Shown one piece after another: positions 1-6,785 of a stretch of DNA of 16,515 bases. Every line of letters starts with the position of its first letter. The stretch's first letter is position 1. The notes below the pieces were generated by a model, which did not search any database, was not told the origin of the DNA, and was given only the letters and a program-made list of their open reading frames with translations. Where the stretch lies: contig CAZRKU010000067.1 in the NCBI GenBank assembly GCA_964600685.1, positions 1 through 16,515 of the forward strand, given 5' to 3'. This DNA comes from TMP-24 sp964600685 (GTDB lineage Bacteria; Pseudomonadota; Alphaproteobacteria; Rhodobacterales; Rhodobacteraceae). The position numbers were made by a program, and so were the translations under genes.

Positions 1-407
1 AGACCTCGGGCGTGCGCCTGATGGGCTTCGGCCACCGGGTCTACAAGAACTACGACCCCCGCGCCAAGGTGATGAAGGAAAGCGCCGACGAGGTGCTGGA
101 GTTGCTGGGCGTCCACAACAACCCGACGCTCCAGGTCGCCAAGGAACTGGAACGGATCGCGCTTGAGGACGATTACTTCGTTTCCAAAAAGCTCTATCCG
201 AACGTCGATTTCTATTCCGGCATCATTCTTGAGGCGATGGGCTTTCCGACCTCGATGTTCACGCCGATCTTCGCGATTTCGCGAACGGTCGGCTGGATTT
301 CGCAGTGGAAGGAAATGATCGGCGATCCGACGCAGAAGATCGGCCGCCCGCGCCAGCTTTACGTGGGCCCGACGCGCCGCGACTATGTGGCGGTCGGCAA
401 GCGCTGA
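1..407 (+). CDS. gltA: Citrate synthase, 3' end (partial, 5' cut by window edge)
   Basis: This is the C-terminal ~135 residues of type II (hexameric-type) citrate synthase, which condenses acetyl-CoA and oxaloacetate to citrate in the TCA cycle. The frame is open from base 3 with no start inside the window, so the gene begins upstream. Visible hallmarks are GFGHRVYKNYDPRAK (the His corresponds to the catalytic His305 of the E. coli enzyme), NVDFYSGIIL (catalytic Asp362 equivalent) and GRPRQLYVGP (substrate-binding Arg near the C-terminus). The protein ends normally at a TGA (405-407) and is followed 21 nt later by an intrinsic terminator, so it is probably the last gene of its transcript. Identification is secure from these motifs. 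Confidence 0.97.
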   Translation, partial: TSGVRLMGFGHRVYKNYDPRAKVMKESADEVLELLGVHNNPTLQVAKELERIALEDDYFVSKKLYPNVDFYSGIILEAMGFPTSMFTPIFAISRTVGWISQWKEMIGDPTQKIGRPRQLYVGPTRRDYVAVGKR

Positions 408-664
408 ACCCGATCCGATCCGAAAGACAGGCCGCCCTGAAAGGGCGGCCTTCTGGTTTCGGGCCAGATCAGCGCGGCGCGCGCTTTCGGATGCGGAAAG
501 TCGGCATACCCCGCCGCACCGGCCAGCATGTTCATCAGGCCCAGGTGACGGGGAAACTCGGCCGCGCGCATCAGATCGGTGCGCCGCGGCCGCGTGAAGG
601 CCCAAAGATCGGCAATCGTCAGGGAAACCGCCCCTCCGGGCATGTCTTGTGCTTCCATGGGCAC
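383..664 (-). CDS. Doubtful small hypothetical protein, convergent with gltA
   Basis: This is an open frame of 93 codons with a GTG start at 664 and an in-frame ATG at 658 preceded by a weak GGATGG. I do not recognise the product. For it: the first ~70 codons have G/C at about three quarters of third positions and ordinary amino-acid composition (for example FPRHLGLMNMLAGAAGYADF), and the frame stays open with coding-like composition upstream of the GTG to a TGA at 752-754. Against it: the last ~25 codons run back through the gltA terminator hairpin and into the gltA 3' end, and the ribosome site is poor. It could be a small orphan protein, a decayed remnant of a longer gene, or chance. Confidence 0.25.
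   Translation of the reverse strand: MPMEAQDMPGGAVSLTIADLWAFTRPRRTDLMRAAEFPRHLGLMNMLAGAAGYADFPHPKARAALIWPETRRPPFQGGLSFGSDRVQRLPTAT
429..451 (+). terminator. Intrinsic terminator of gltA
   Basis: A perfect stem of GGCCGCCCT (430-438) and AGGGCGGCC (442-450) with a GAA triloop, extended by an A-T pair (429/451) and followed by TTCTGGTTT. The T tract is short and interrupted, as is common in GC-rich genomes. It lies directly downstream of the gltA stop. Confidence 0.85.
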
Positions 665-860
665 CCATCCGCGAGGAGCCGGCCACGGGTTCGCCGGCTT
701 CGTGGCAGAGCGCGCCTGAAGGTCAAGCCGCCTGTCTGGCCTGACGCAGGTTCAGCTTTCCGGGCTGACCGGACCGGCGACGCCCTGGTGAACTGCAGAG
801 CGGCCCTTGGCTGACCCGGTCAGACAGGCCAAGTCAAGCAGCACCTCTTTCATTCTGGTT
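665..860. other. Gene-poor gap with a 9-bp inverted repeat
   Basis: No convincing gene is visible here. The stretch holds a perfect inverted repeat GCCTGTCTG (730-738) / CAGACAGGC (821-829) separated by 82 nt, and a compact palindrome CTGACC-C-GGTCAG at 811-823 that shares bases with the right arm. No promoter with good -35 and -10 boxes was found. Confidence 0.4.
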
Positions 861-901
861 CAAGTATCCTGGGGGTGCGGGGGCAAAGCCCCCGCCTTTT
901 T
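861..901. terminator. GC-rich hairpin element at the 3' end of the EF-G-like gene
   Basis: A perfect 8-bp stem GCGGGGGC (877-884) / GCCCCCGC (888-895) with an AAA loop starts within 10 nt of the EF-G-like stop codon (904-906, minus strand). The five T residues (897-901) lie on the plus-strand side, so read from the plus strand it is a classic terminator. Read from the minus strand the hairpin is followed by ACCCCCAGGATACTTGAACC instead of a U tract. I recall CCCCC(A/G)AGGATATTTG-type tails after GC hairpins as frequent downstream of genes in Rhodobacteraceae genomes. I infer it ends the minus-strand operon, probably bidirectionally. Confidence 0.65.
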
Positions 902-903
902 GG

Positions 904-2829
904 TCATGCCGCGGCATGTTCCTTCGATATCCGCTCCGCCTCGCGCCCGTAAAGCTCCTCATAATGGTCGAAGCTTGTCTCGTGCCAGGCGGTGCCCTGC
1001 GTCGCCGCCGCCAGCCCCTGAACCAGTTCCTCCTCCGATGCGGCGGGCAGGAGCGCGCGGAAAATGTCCCAGCCCCGGCAGGCGGGATCGCGGTCAAAGC
1101 CCAGCACCTGCCCCTTGAGCGTCGAGATCAGCGACACCATCGACCCCGCATAGATCGAGGGGATATGGATGTCGACCCGGTCGACCGGCTGCAGCAGAAC
1201 CGGACCCGCCTTGACCAGCGCTTCCTTCACTCCCTGCCGTCCGGCGGTGCGGAAGGCATAGTCGGAACTGTCGACCGCGTGGTGCTTGCCGTCGGTCAGC
1301 GTGACCGACACGTCGATCACCGGGAACCCCAACGGTCCTTTCCCCATGGCGTCGCGCGCACCCTCCTCGACGGACGGGATATAATTGCGCGGCACGGCGC
1401 CGCCTTTCACCAGCTCCGAAAACCGGAACCCCTCGCCGCGCGCCAGAGGGGCAATGGTCATCGCCACATCGGCGAACTGCCCCGCGCCGCCCGACTGTTT
1501 GCGGTGGCGATAGGTCTCCTCGACCTTGGCCGAGATCGTCTCGCGGTAGCGCGGCGCGGGGGAATGCGCCTCGACCTCGACCCCGAACCCTTCGGCCAGT
1601 TGTCCGAGCGCGGCCCGCAGGTGCATCGGCCCCTGCACCGCCAGCAATGCGTGGCCCGTCGCCTCGTCCTGTGCCAGATGCAGCGCGGTGTCGGCCTCTG
1701 CCAGCCGCGCGAGCGCGGAGGAGAGACGCGCATCGTCTTTCTCATGTCGGGGCGTCAGAAGCCGCACCATCGCGGGCGGCGCGCCTTTCGCCCACTCGGG
1801 TGCGGGCAAGGTCGCCGTCGCGCCATAGACCTGCCCCGCATTGAGATGATCGGCCTTCACCGCGATCGCCACGTCGCCTGGCGCAAGCTGGTCGTGGCCA
1901 GACTTGCCACCCAGTTCCGACAACCCGCCCACCGATCCGCCGCCAAGTCCCGCGCCCTGGGTCACGCCGGAGCCGAGCGCACGGATGAACACGCACTTGC
2001 CCAGATGTTTGCGGTTCTGGGCATGGAAGGCGACCGCCAGCCCCTGCCCGGCATTCAGCCGGTCCCTGAGCGTCTCGACGCCGGGGGCTTCGTGCCGCAG
2101 GGCCTTCATCAGCCGCGTGACGCCATTCATGTGGCTGGCGGCGCCCATGAAGCAGGGCAGGATCACGCTTTCCTGCGTCTCGCGCCGGGCGATCTCGAAC
2201 AGCGCCCCGCGCGCGGGTTCGTGATCCTCGATCAGATCCTCCAGCAGCTTGTCGTCATACTCGGACATATGTTCCAGAAGCGCGGCGCGCGCCTCCTGCT
2301 CCCGGTCGCTTTCCGCCTGCGGCATCTCGACCAGCACGGAGGGCAGGCCCTCGCGGTAGCGCCAGGCGCGTTCGGAGATCAGATCGACCGCCCCCACCAC
2401 CTGCCCGCCTTCGCGGATCGGGATCTGGCGCAGCACGATGGCGTGCGGTGTATAGGCCTGAAGCGCGGAGACGATGTCGCGCACCCGGCCCTTGGGCGCG
2501 TCCATCCGGTTGATGAAGATCAGGCAGGGCGTGCCGGAGGCCTGGGCAGCCCGAAGATAGGGCGCGGCCAGCACGGCCTCGTCCGGGTCGGGGGCCACGC
2601 ACAGAACCGCCGCGTCGGAAGCCAGAAGCGCCGATCCCGCCATGCGCGCATATTCGGGGCCGCCAGCCAGATCGATCGCGCACCAGGGTTCACCCAGAAA
2701 GGTGAACCGCGACAGCGCCAGATGGCCAGCCTGCTCCACCTTCGGGGCATGACCATCCAGATGCGCCAGCCGCTTCACAAGCTCGCTCTTGCCCGTCTGC
2801 GACGGCCCCATGACTGTGATGAGACGCAT
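904..2829 (-). CDS. EF-G-like translational GTPase paralogue with degenerate switch regions
   Basis: The 641-residue product is related to elongation factor G along its whole length but shorter than canonical EF-G (~700). It has a P-loop GPSQTGKS (residues 8-15), DLAGG at 53-57 where EF-G has DTPGH, and NRMD at 107-110 in place of NKxD. A domain II-like region follows, then domain IV with HRKQSGGAGQFADV (442-455) and HHAVDSSDYAF (516-526), and a domain V-like end (about 551-630). The histidine that activates water in EF-G and EF-Tu is missing, the RGIT switch I motif is absent, and the P-loop to DxxG distance is about 25 residues shorter than in E. coli EF-G. GTP binding looks possible; normal hydrolysis is doubtful. 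The ATG at 2829 is preceded by an AAGGGAG ribosome site. It is the last gene of the minus-strand run. It is probably not the main translocase; its real role is unknown. Confidence 0.85.
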   Translation of the reverse strand: MRLITVMGPSQTGKSELVKRLAHLDGHAPKVEQAGHLALSRFTFLGEPWCAIDLAGGPEYARMAGSALLASDAAVLCVAPDPDEAVLAAPYLRAAQASGTPCLIFINRMDAPKGRVRDIVSALQAYTPHAIVLRQIPIREGGQVVGAVDLISERAWRYREGLPSVLVEMPQAESDREQEARAALLEHMSEYDDKLLEDLIEDHEPARGALFEIARRETQESVILPCFMGAASHMNGVTRLMKALRHEAPGVETLRDRLNAGQGLAVAFHAQNRKHLGKCVFIRALGSGVTQGAGLGGGSVGGLSELGGKSGHDQLAPGDVAIAVKADHLNAGQVYGATATLPAPEWAKGAPPAMVRLLTPRHEKDDARLSSALARLAEADTALHLAQDEATGHALLAVQGPMHLRAALGQLAEGFGVEVEAHSPAPRYRETISAKVEETYRHRKQSGGAGQFADVAMTIAPLARGEGFRFSELVKGGAVPRNYIPSVEEGARDAMGKGPLGFPVIDVSVTLTDGKHHAVDSSDYAFRTAGRQGVKEALVKAGPVLLQPVDRVDIHIPSIYAGSMVSLISTLKGQVLGFDRDPACRGWDIFRALLPAASEEELVQGLAAATQGTAWHETSFDHYEELYGREAERISKEHAAA

Positions 2830-2847
2830 GATGATCGGCTCCCTTCC

Positions 2848-2891
2848 GGCACGAACGGGGGCGTCGGCGGAAATGCCGCGGCCCCCGTGCC
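2848..2891 (-). other. Strong hairpin in the leader of the EF-G-like gene
   Basis: Between the paaG-like stop (2965) and the EF-G-like start, ACGGGGGC (2855-2862) pairs perfectly with GCCCCCGT (2881-2888). An inner CGGC/GCCG stem (2865-2868 / 2875-2878) closes a GGAAAT loop, and GGCAC/GTGCC (2848-2852 / 2887-2891) offers an outer alternative. No U tract follows on the minus strand, so a simple terminator is unlikely. It ends just before the ribosome site and could influence mRNA stability or the level of the downstream gene. Confidence 0.5.
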
Positions 2892-2964
2892 TTCGGGCCG
2901 ATCCGCCCTGGCGTTCACTCTCTGCCCGGCGGAGCCACGGGTCAAGGGAAAGGCTGACGGTCTT

Positions 2965-3744
2965 TCACCGACCACCAAAACGGGGCGGGCGCTTTTCGAG
3001 GAACGCGGCCACGCCCTCCAGAAAGTCGGGGCTTTTGCCGCAAAAGCCCTGCAGGCGCGCCTCAAGCGCAAGCTGGCTGGCCAGATCATTGGCAAGACTC
3101 TGGCGAAGCGCCGCCTTGACCGCGCGATAGGCAACGGCGGGGCCTGCGGCAAGTGCGGCGGCACGTGCGGCCCAGTGGGCGGCAAAAGCCTCGTCCGGCA
3201 CGGCTTCCCAGATCATGCCCCAGTCTGCCGCCTGCCGGGCCGCGATCCTGTCGGCAAACAGCATCGCCCCCATGGCTCGGGCAAAGCCAACCTGCCGGGG
3301 CAACCACCAGGTGCCGCCCGCGTCGGGCATCAGGCCAATGCGGGTGAAGGCCTGACTGAAGCTCGCGCTTTCGGCAGCGATGACCACGTCGGCGGCCAGT
3401 GCCAGATTGGCCCCGGCCCCCGCCGCGGCGCCGTTCACCGCCGCGATGGTCGGCAACGGGCAGTCGTAGATCGCATTCAGCAGCGGTTCATATTCCTCGC
3501 GCAGGATCCGTTCGAAATCGGCCTCCTTCAGATTGCCCGCATCGGCCAGATCCTGCCCCGAACAGAAGCTGCGCCCGGTACCGGTCAGGACGATCACCCG
3601 CGCCCCGCCCTCCGCCTCTGCGATGGCCGCCCGGATCTCGCGCCGCATGAGGCTGTTGAGCGCATTCATCACCGCAGGCCGGTTCAGCCGGATGACCGCG
3701 ACGCCGCCGGTCGGTTCAAAAGTGATGGTCTGAAAATCCGGCAT
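2965..3744 (-). CDS. Enoyl-CoA hydratase/isomerase, PaaG type
   Basis: A 259-residue crotonase-fold protein, the usual length. It follows E. coli PaaG (1,2-epoxyphenylacetyl-CoA isomerase) closely: GQDL (63-66) at the CoA/oxyanion region, NGAAAGAGANLALAADVVIA (104-123) with no Glu at the first crotonase catalytic position, GLMPDAGGTWWLPR (137-150) with Asp141 matching the PaaG catalytic Asp, then RQAADWGMIWEAV, and a C-terminal DFLEGVAAFLEKRPPRF resembling the PaaG tail. Such enzymes isomerise or hydrate CoA thioesters in ring cleavage or beta-oxidation. No other paa genes are nearby, so the substrate here is open; a general enoyl-CoA isomerase role is equally possible. The ATG at 3744 follows an AGGGGGG ribosome site. 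It starts 65 nt after ccmH and may be co-transcribed with it. Confidence 0.9.
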   Translation of the reverse strand: MPDFQTITFEPTGGVAVIRLNRPAVMNALNSLMRREIRAAIAEAEGGARVIVLTGTGRSFCSGQDLADAGNLKEADFERILREEYEPLLNAIYDCPLPTIAAVNGAAAGAGANLALAADVVIAAESASFSQAFTRIGLMPDAGGTWWLPRQVGFARAMGAMLFADRIAARQAADWGMIWEAVPDEAFAAHWAARAAALAAGPAVAYRAVKAALRQSLANDLASQLALEARLQGFCGKSPDFLEGVAAFLEKRPPRFGGR

Positions 3745-3809
3745 CCTGCCCCCCTGTCGATCGCCTTCAGGATAGACGCGGCAGGCTCAGGGGGAAGCGA
3801 AACCGAACG

Positions 3810-4265
3810 TCACTCTTTCAGAAGTTCGACAAGGCGGGTTTCTTCATCGGCGGTCAGCGCCTGCGCCCCGGTGAGGGCCGACCGGCGGCGGCGCAGATAG
3901 AGGATGGCCCCGGTCAGGCCGATCACCAGCATGGCGGGGCCCGCAATCCAGAGGATCAGATTCGCGCCCGACGCGCGCGGGCGGAAGAGGATGAATTCGC
4001 CATAGCGCGCGACAAGATAGTCGACCACCTGATCGTCGCCGTCGCCCGCCACCAGCCGTTCACGCACAATCAGCCGCAGGTCGCGGGCGATCCCGGCATT
4101 CGATTCGTCGATGGATTCGCCCCGACAGACCGGGCAGCGGATCAGCGCCGAGATGGCGCGCGCGCGCGCTTCAAGCGCGGGATCCGCGAGAACTTCATCG
4201 GGCTGCACCGCCCAGACGGTGCCGGCCCAGAGAAGCGCGAAACAGAGTGTGACAAGACGCTTCAC
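3810..4265 (-). CDS. ccmH: Cytochrome c maturation protein CcmH
   Basis: A 151-residue membrane-anchored periplasmic thiol oxidoreductase of System I cytochrome c biogenesis. It helps keep the CXXCH cysteines of apocytochrome c reduced and works with CcmF and CcmG at haem attachment. Visible are a signal peptide with cleavage likely after VWA (residue 19), the signature IRCPVCRGESIDESNAGIA with the redox pair Cys44/Cys47, a conserved DYLVARYGEFILFRP stretch and a C-terminal membrane helix (about 103-125). It is the short CcmH (CycL) form without the E. coli CcmI-like TPR extension. The start is GTG at 4265, only 3 nt after the ccmF stop, with a weak ribosome site lying in the ccmF 3' end, so translation is probably coupled to ccmF. 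Confidence 0.96.
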   Translation of the reverse strand: MKRLVTLCFALLWAGTVWAVQPDEVLADPALEARARAISALIRCPVCRGESIDESNAGIARDLRLIVRERLVAGDGDDQVVDYLVARYGEFILFRPRASGANLILWIAGPAMLVIGLTGAILYLRRRRSALTGAQALTADEETRLVELLKE

Positions 4266-4268
4266 CCC

Positions 4269-6224
4269 CTATTCCGCCGGCTGCGTCTGCGGCGGCCGCC
4301 GCGCGCCGGCCGCCACCCGGAGGCGCCGGTCGCTGAGGCTGAGAGCGCCGCCCAAGGCCATAAGTATGGCCCCGGCCCAGATCCAGTTGGCGAAAGGCTT
4401 GATGTAGCTTCGCACCGCCCAGCCGCCGTCGGCCTGCGCATCACCAAGGACAAGGTAGATGTCCTGCCAGAAGCCATTGGCGATCGCGGCCTCGGTCGTC
4501 GGCATCGCGGCCACGGGATAGATCCGCTTTTCGGGGTAAAGCCGCGCCACTTCCGCACCGCCCTTGCTCACGATCATCTCGGCGCGCGTGGTCAGGTAAT
4601 TCGGCCCCTGGCCCTTTTCGACCGATCTGAGTTGCACCTGATAGGCGCCGAGCGGGAAGCTTTCGCCCACCTGCACGGTGCGGATATCCTCGATCCCCCA
4701 GCCGGTCAGGGCGGCAATGCCGATGAACGTGACGCCAAGGCCGGCGTGCGCGGTCGCCTTGCCACAGTCGGCGCGTTGCAGGCGCCCCAGCCGGGCAAAC
4801 TGCCGCCCGGTCCTTTGCCACAGGTCGGCGGCTGCCCCGCCGATCAGCCAGACTCCCAGAAGGATACCGATCGGCGCCACCGCCGACCGTCCGGTTCCGA
4901 GCGCGAACGCCATCGTGGCGAGTGAAAGCGCCAGAACGCCGGCCCCTGTCAGCGGCCGCAGCGTTGCCGCAAGCGTCCCGCGTTTCCATGGCAGGATCGC
5001 GCCGACGGGCAGGATGATCGCCAGCAGGATCATGAAAGGCGTGAAGGCCGTGTTGAAGAACGGTGCCCCCACCGACAGCTTCCGCCCGAAGGCAATTTCC
5101 GCGACCAGCGGCCAGACGGTGCCCACGAACACCACCAGCGCCGAGACCGTCAGAAGCACGTTGTTCATCACCAGGGCCGCCTCGCGGCTGACCATGGAAA
5201 AGGCACCCTTGGCCTGAAACGAATCGGCGCGGGCGGCAAACAGCACAAGCCCTCCGCCGATGAATGCAACAAGGATCCCCAGGATGAAGATCCCGCGTTC
5301 CGGATCATTGGCAAAGGCATGGACGCTGGTGATCACACCCGACCGCACGATGAATGTCCCGATCAGCGAAAACCCGAACGCAACGATGGCCAGCAGCACC
5401 GCCCAGGCCTTCAGCGACTCGCGCTTTTCCACGACAATGGCGGAGTGAAGCAGCGCCCCCGCGAACAGCCAGGGCATGAAACTGGCGTTTTCAACCGGAT
5501 CCCAGAACCAGAACCCGCCCCAGCCGAGTTCGTAATAGGCCCACCACGACCCCAGCGCGATGCCGATGGTCAGGAAGATCCAGGCCGCCAGCGTCCAGGG
5601 CCGGACCCAGCGCGCCCAGGCCGCATCGACCCGTCCCTCGATCAGCGCGGCGATGGCAAAGGAGAAGGCCACCGAAAGTCCGACATAGCCGAGGTAGAGG
5701 AAGGGCGGGTGAACGGCGAGGCCGACATCCTGCAACAGCGGGTTGAGGTCACGACCGTCGAAAGGCGGCACCTCCAGTCGCAGGAAAGGGTTCGAGGTGA
5801 AAAGGATGAAGGTCAGGAAGGCAACCGCGATCATCGCCTGAACCGACAGAACCCGCGCCCTGAGCCCGATCGGCAGATTGCCCCCGAACCAGCCCACCGA
5901 TGCACCGAAGCCTGCCAGAATCAGCACCCAGAGGAGCATCGACCCTTCATGGTTTCCCCAGACGCCCGTCACCTTGTAGAGCAGCGGCTTCAGCGTATGG
6001 GAGTTCAGAACCACCAGCCGGAGCGAGAAATCCGAGGTGACGAACGCATGGGTCAGGGCGGCGAAGGCCCCGGCAATCGCCAGGAACTGAAGGCTGGCGA
6101 GGGTGGGGGCAACCACCATCCAGCCGGTGCGTCCGGTCTGGGCGCCCCATAGCGGCAAGATGGCCTGCAAGAGTGCGAAACCAAGCGCAAGGATCAGGGA
6201 GAAATGGCCAAGTTCGGTGATCAT
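4269..6224 (-). CDS. ccmF: Cytochrome c haem lyase subunit CcmF
   Basis: A 651-residue polytopic inner-membrane protein of normal family length. CcmF takes haem from holo-CcmE and ligates it to apocytochrome c in the periplasm. The tryptophan-rich WWD haem-handling domain is clear at about 227-250 (WWAYYELGWGGFWFWDPVEN and on to FMPWL). Candidate haem-ligand histidines sit at AVHPPFLYLGY (His173), LLHS (His260) and TSVHAFANDP (about 303). Hydrophobic helices recur from residue 8 to the last one near the C-terminus, followed by a basic tail. The ATG at 6224 is the only usable start, since the frame is closed by a stop at 6249-6251. Its own ribosome site is poor, but a four-codon leader ORF ends on the start codon (see 6221-6245). 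It lies 60 nt after the holin gene. Confidence 0.97.
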   Translation of the reverse strand: MITELGHFSLILALGFALLQAILPLWGAQTGRTGWMVVAPTLASLQFLAIAGAFAALTHAFVTSDFSLRLVVLNSHTLKPLLYKVTGVWGNHEGSMLLWVLILAGFGASVGWFGGNLPIGLRARVLSVQAMIAVAFLTFILFTSNPFLRLEVPPFDGRDLNPLLQDVGLAVHPPFLYLGYVGLSVAFSFAIAALIEGRVDAAWARWVRPWTLAAWIFLTIGIALGSWWAYYELGWGGFWFWDPVENASFMPWLFAGALLHSAIVVEKRESLKAWAVLLAIVAFGFSLIGTFIVRSGVITSVHAFANDPERGIFILGILVAFIGGGLVLFAARADSFQAKGAFSMVSREAALVMNNVLLTVSALVVFVGTVWPLVAEIAFGRKLSVGAPFFNTAFTPFMILLAIILPVGAILPWKRGTLAATLRPLTGAGVLALSLATMAFALGTGRSAVAPIGILLGVWLIGGAAADLWQRTGRQFARLGRLQRADCGKATAHAGLGVTFIGIAALTGWGIEDIRTVQVGESFPLGAYQVQLRSVEKGQGPNYLTTRAEMIVSKGGAEVARLYPEKRIYPVAAMPTTEAAIANGFWQDIYLVLGDAQADGGWAVRSYIKPFANWIWAGAILMALGGALSLSDRRLRVAAGARRPPQTQPAE

Positions 6225-6245
6225 GCCGCCACCATACCGGCTCCT
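6221..6245 (-). promoter_or_regulatory. Four-codon leader ORF with ribosome site ahead of ccmF
   Basis: Reading the minus strand, AGGAG (6245-6241), a 5-nt spacer, then ATG GTG GCG GCA TGA (6235-6221). The TGA overlaps the ccmF ATG as ATGA. The only good Shine-Dalgarno sequence near ccmF is spaced for this mini-ORF (5 nt) and not for ccmF itself (16 nt). This suggests ribosomes load at the leader and re-initiate on ccmF; that function is inference. Confidence 0.4.
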
Positions 6246-6284
6246 GCATCAAAGGCCAATGGGCTGCGCCACCCTGTCGCGGGT

Positions 6285-6785
6285 CTATTCTTCGCCTGCC
6301 GCCCGCAACTCATCCAGGGCGGGATTTTCATCCGGTCCGCTCAGCGCCGCCGCACCCTTGGGAGGCTTGCCGACTGACGCCACAGGCGATCTCGCGCGAA
6401 GATAATGCGCTTCGCGCGCGCCGAAATAGAAACCGACGATGGCGGCCAGAAGCCACCACAGCGGCTCCGGCACATAATTCAGCCCCACCATCCGCTCGGC
6501 AAACCCCAAAGGATCGACCATCGCATAGACAAAGAGGCCGAGCGTACCGAGCGCGAGCATCGGGCGGGGCAGCCGGTTCAGCCCGTTGACGAAGCGGTCG
6601 AACGCGCCGGGCATGGCATACTTGAATTCCGCGCCATACTCGTCGAGCGCGGCCATATAGGCCTCCTGCGCGGCCTGCATCTTCTTCGTGGCGTTGGGCA
6701 CGAACACTTCCGCCACACCCGTCGCCGCCTGTCCCAGCGCCGTCGTCGCCGCCGGAACGCCGAAAACCTTGTCGATCAGCCCCAT
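6285..6785 (-). CDS. Holin of the gene-transfer-agent release family
   Basis: A 166-residue protein that I match to the family described as holin of 3TMs for gene-transfer release (Pfam PF11351). Such holins permeabilise the inner membrane so that the partner endolysin reaches the cell wall and GTA particles are released. Seen here: an N-terminal segment beginning MGLIDKVFG, a charged stretch typical of the family (VPNATKKMQAAQEAYMAALD, 29-48), two clear membrane helices (76-91 and 108-122, the latter starting PLWWLLAAIVGF) and a hydrophilic Pro/Glu-rich tail. A third weaker hydrophobic segment could be near the N-terminus. It overlaps the endolysin gene by 10 nt. The ATG at 6785 has AAAGG about 9 nt upstream. 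The R. capsulatus equivalents are the rcc00555/rcc00556 lysis genes, as I recall them. Confidence 0.85.
   Translation of the reverse strand: MGLIDKVFGVPAATTALGQAATGVAEVFVPNATKKMQAAQEAYMAALDEYGAEFKYAMPGAFDRFVNGLNRLPRPMLALGTLGLFVYAMVDPLGFAERMVGLNYVPEPLWWLLAAIVGFYFGAREAHYLRARSPVASVGKPPKGAAALSGPDENPALDELRAAGEE

Noticed and set aside
916..3900. A 994-codon plus-strand open frame across the EF-G-like, PaaG-like and ccmH genes
   Set aside because: It is antisense to three genes with clear family motifs; high GC removes stop codons from the opposite strand. Its translation is Arg/His/Gln-rich with no recognisable domain.
5319..6152. A 277-codon plus-strand frame inside ccmF
   Set aside because: Antisense shadow of ccmF; Arg/Gln/Pro/Glu-rich translation without family resemblance.
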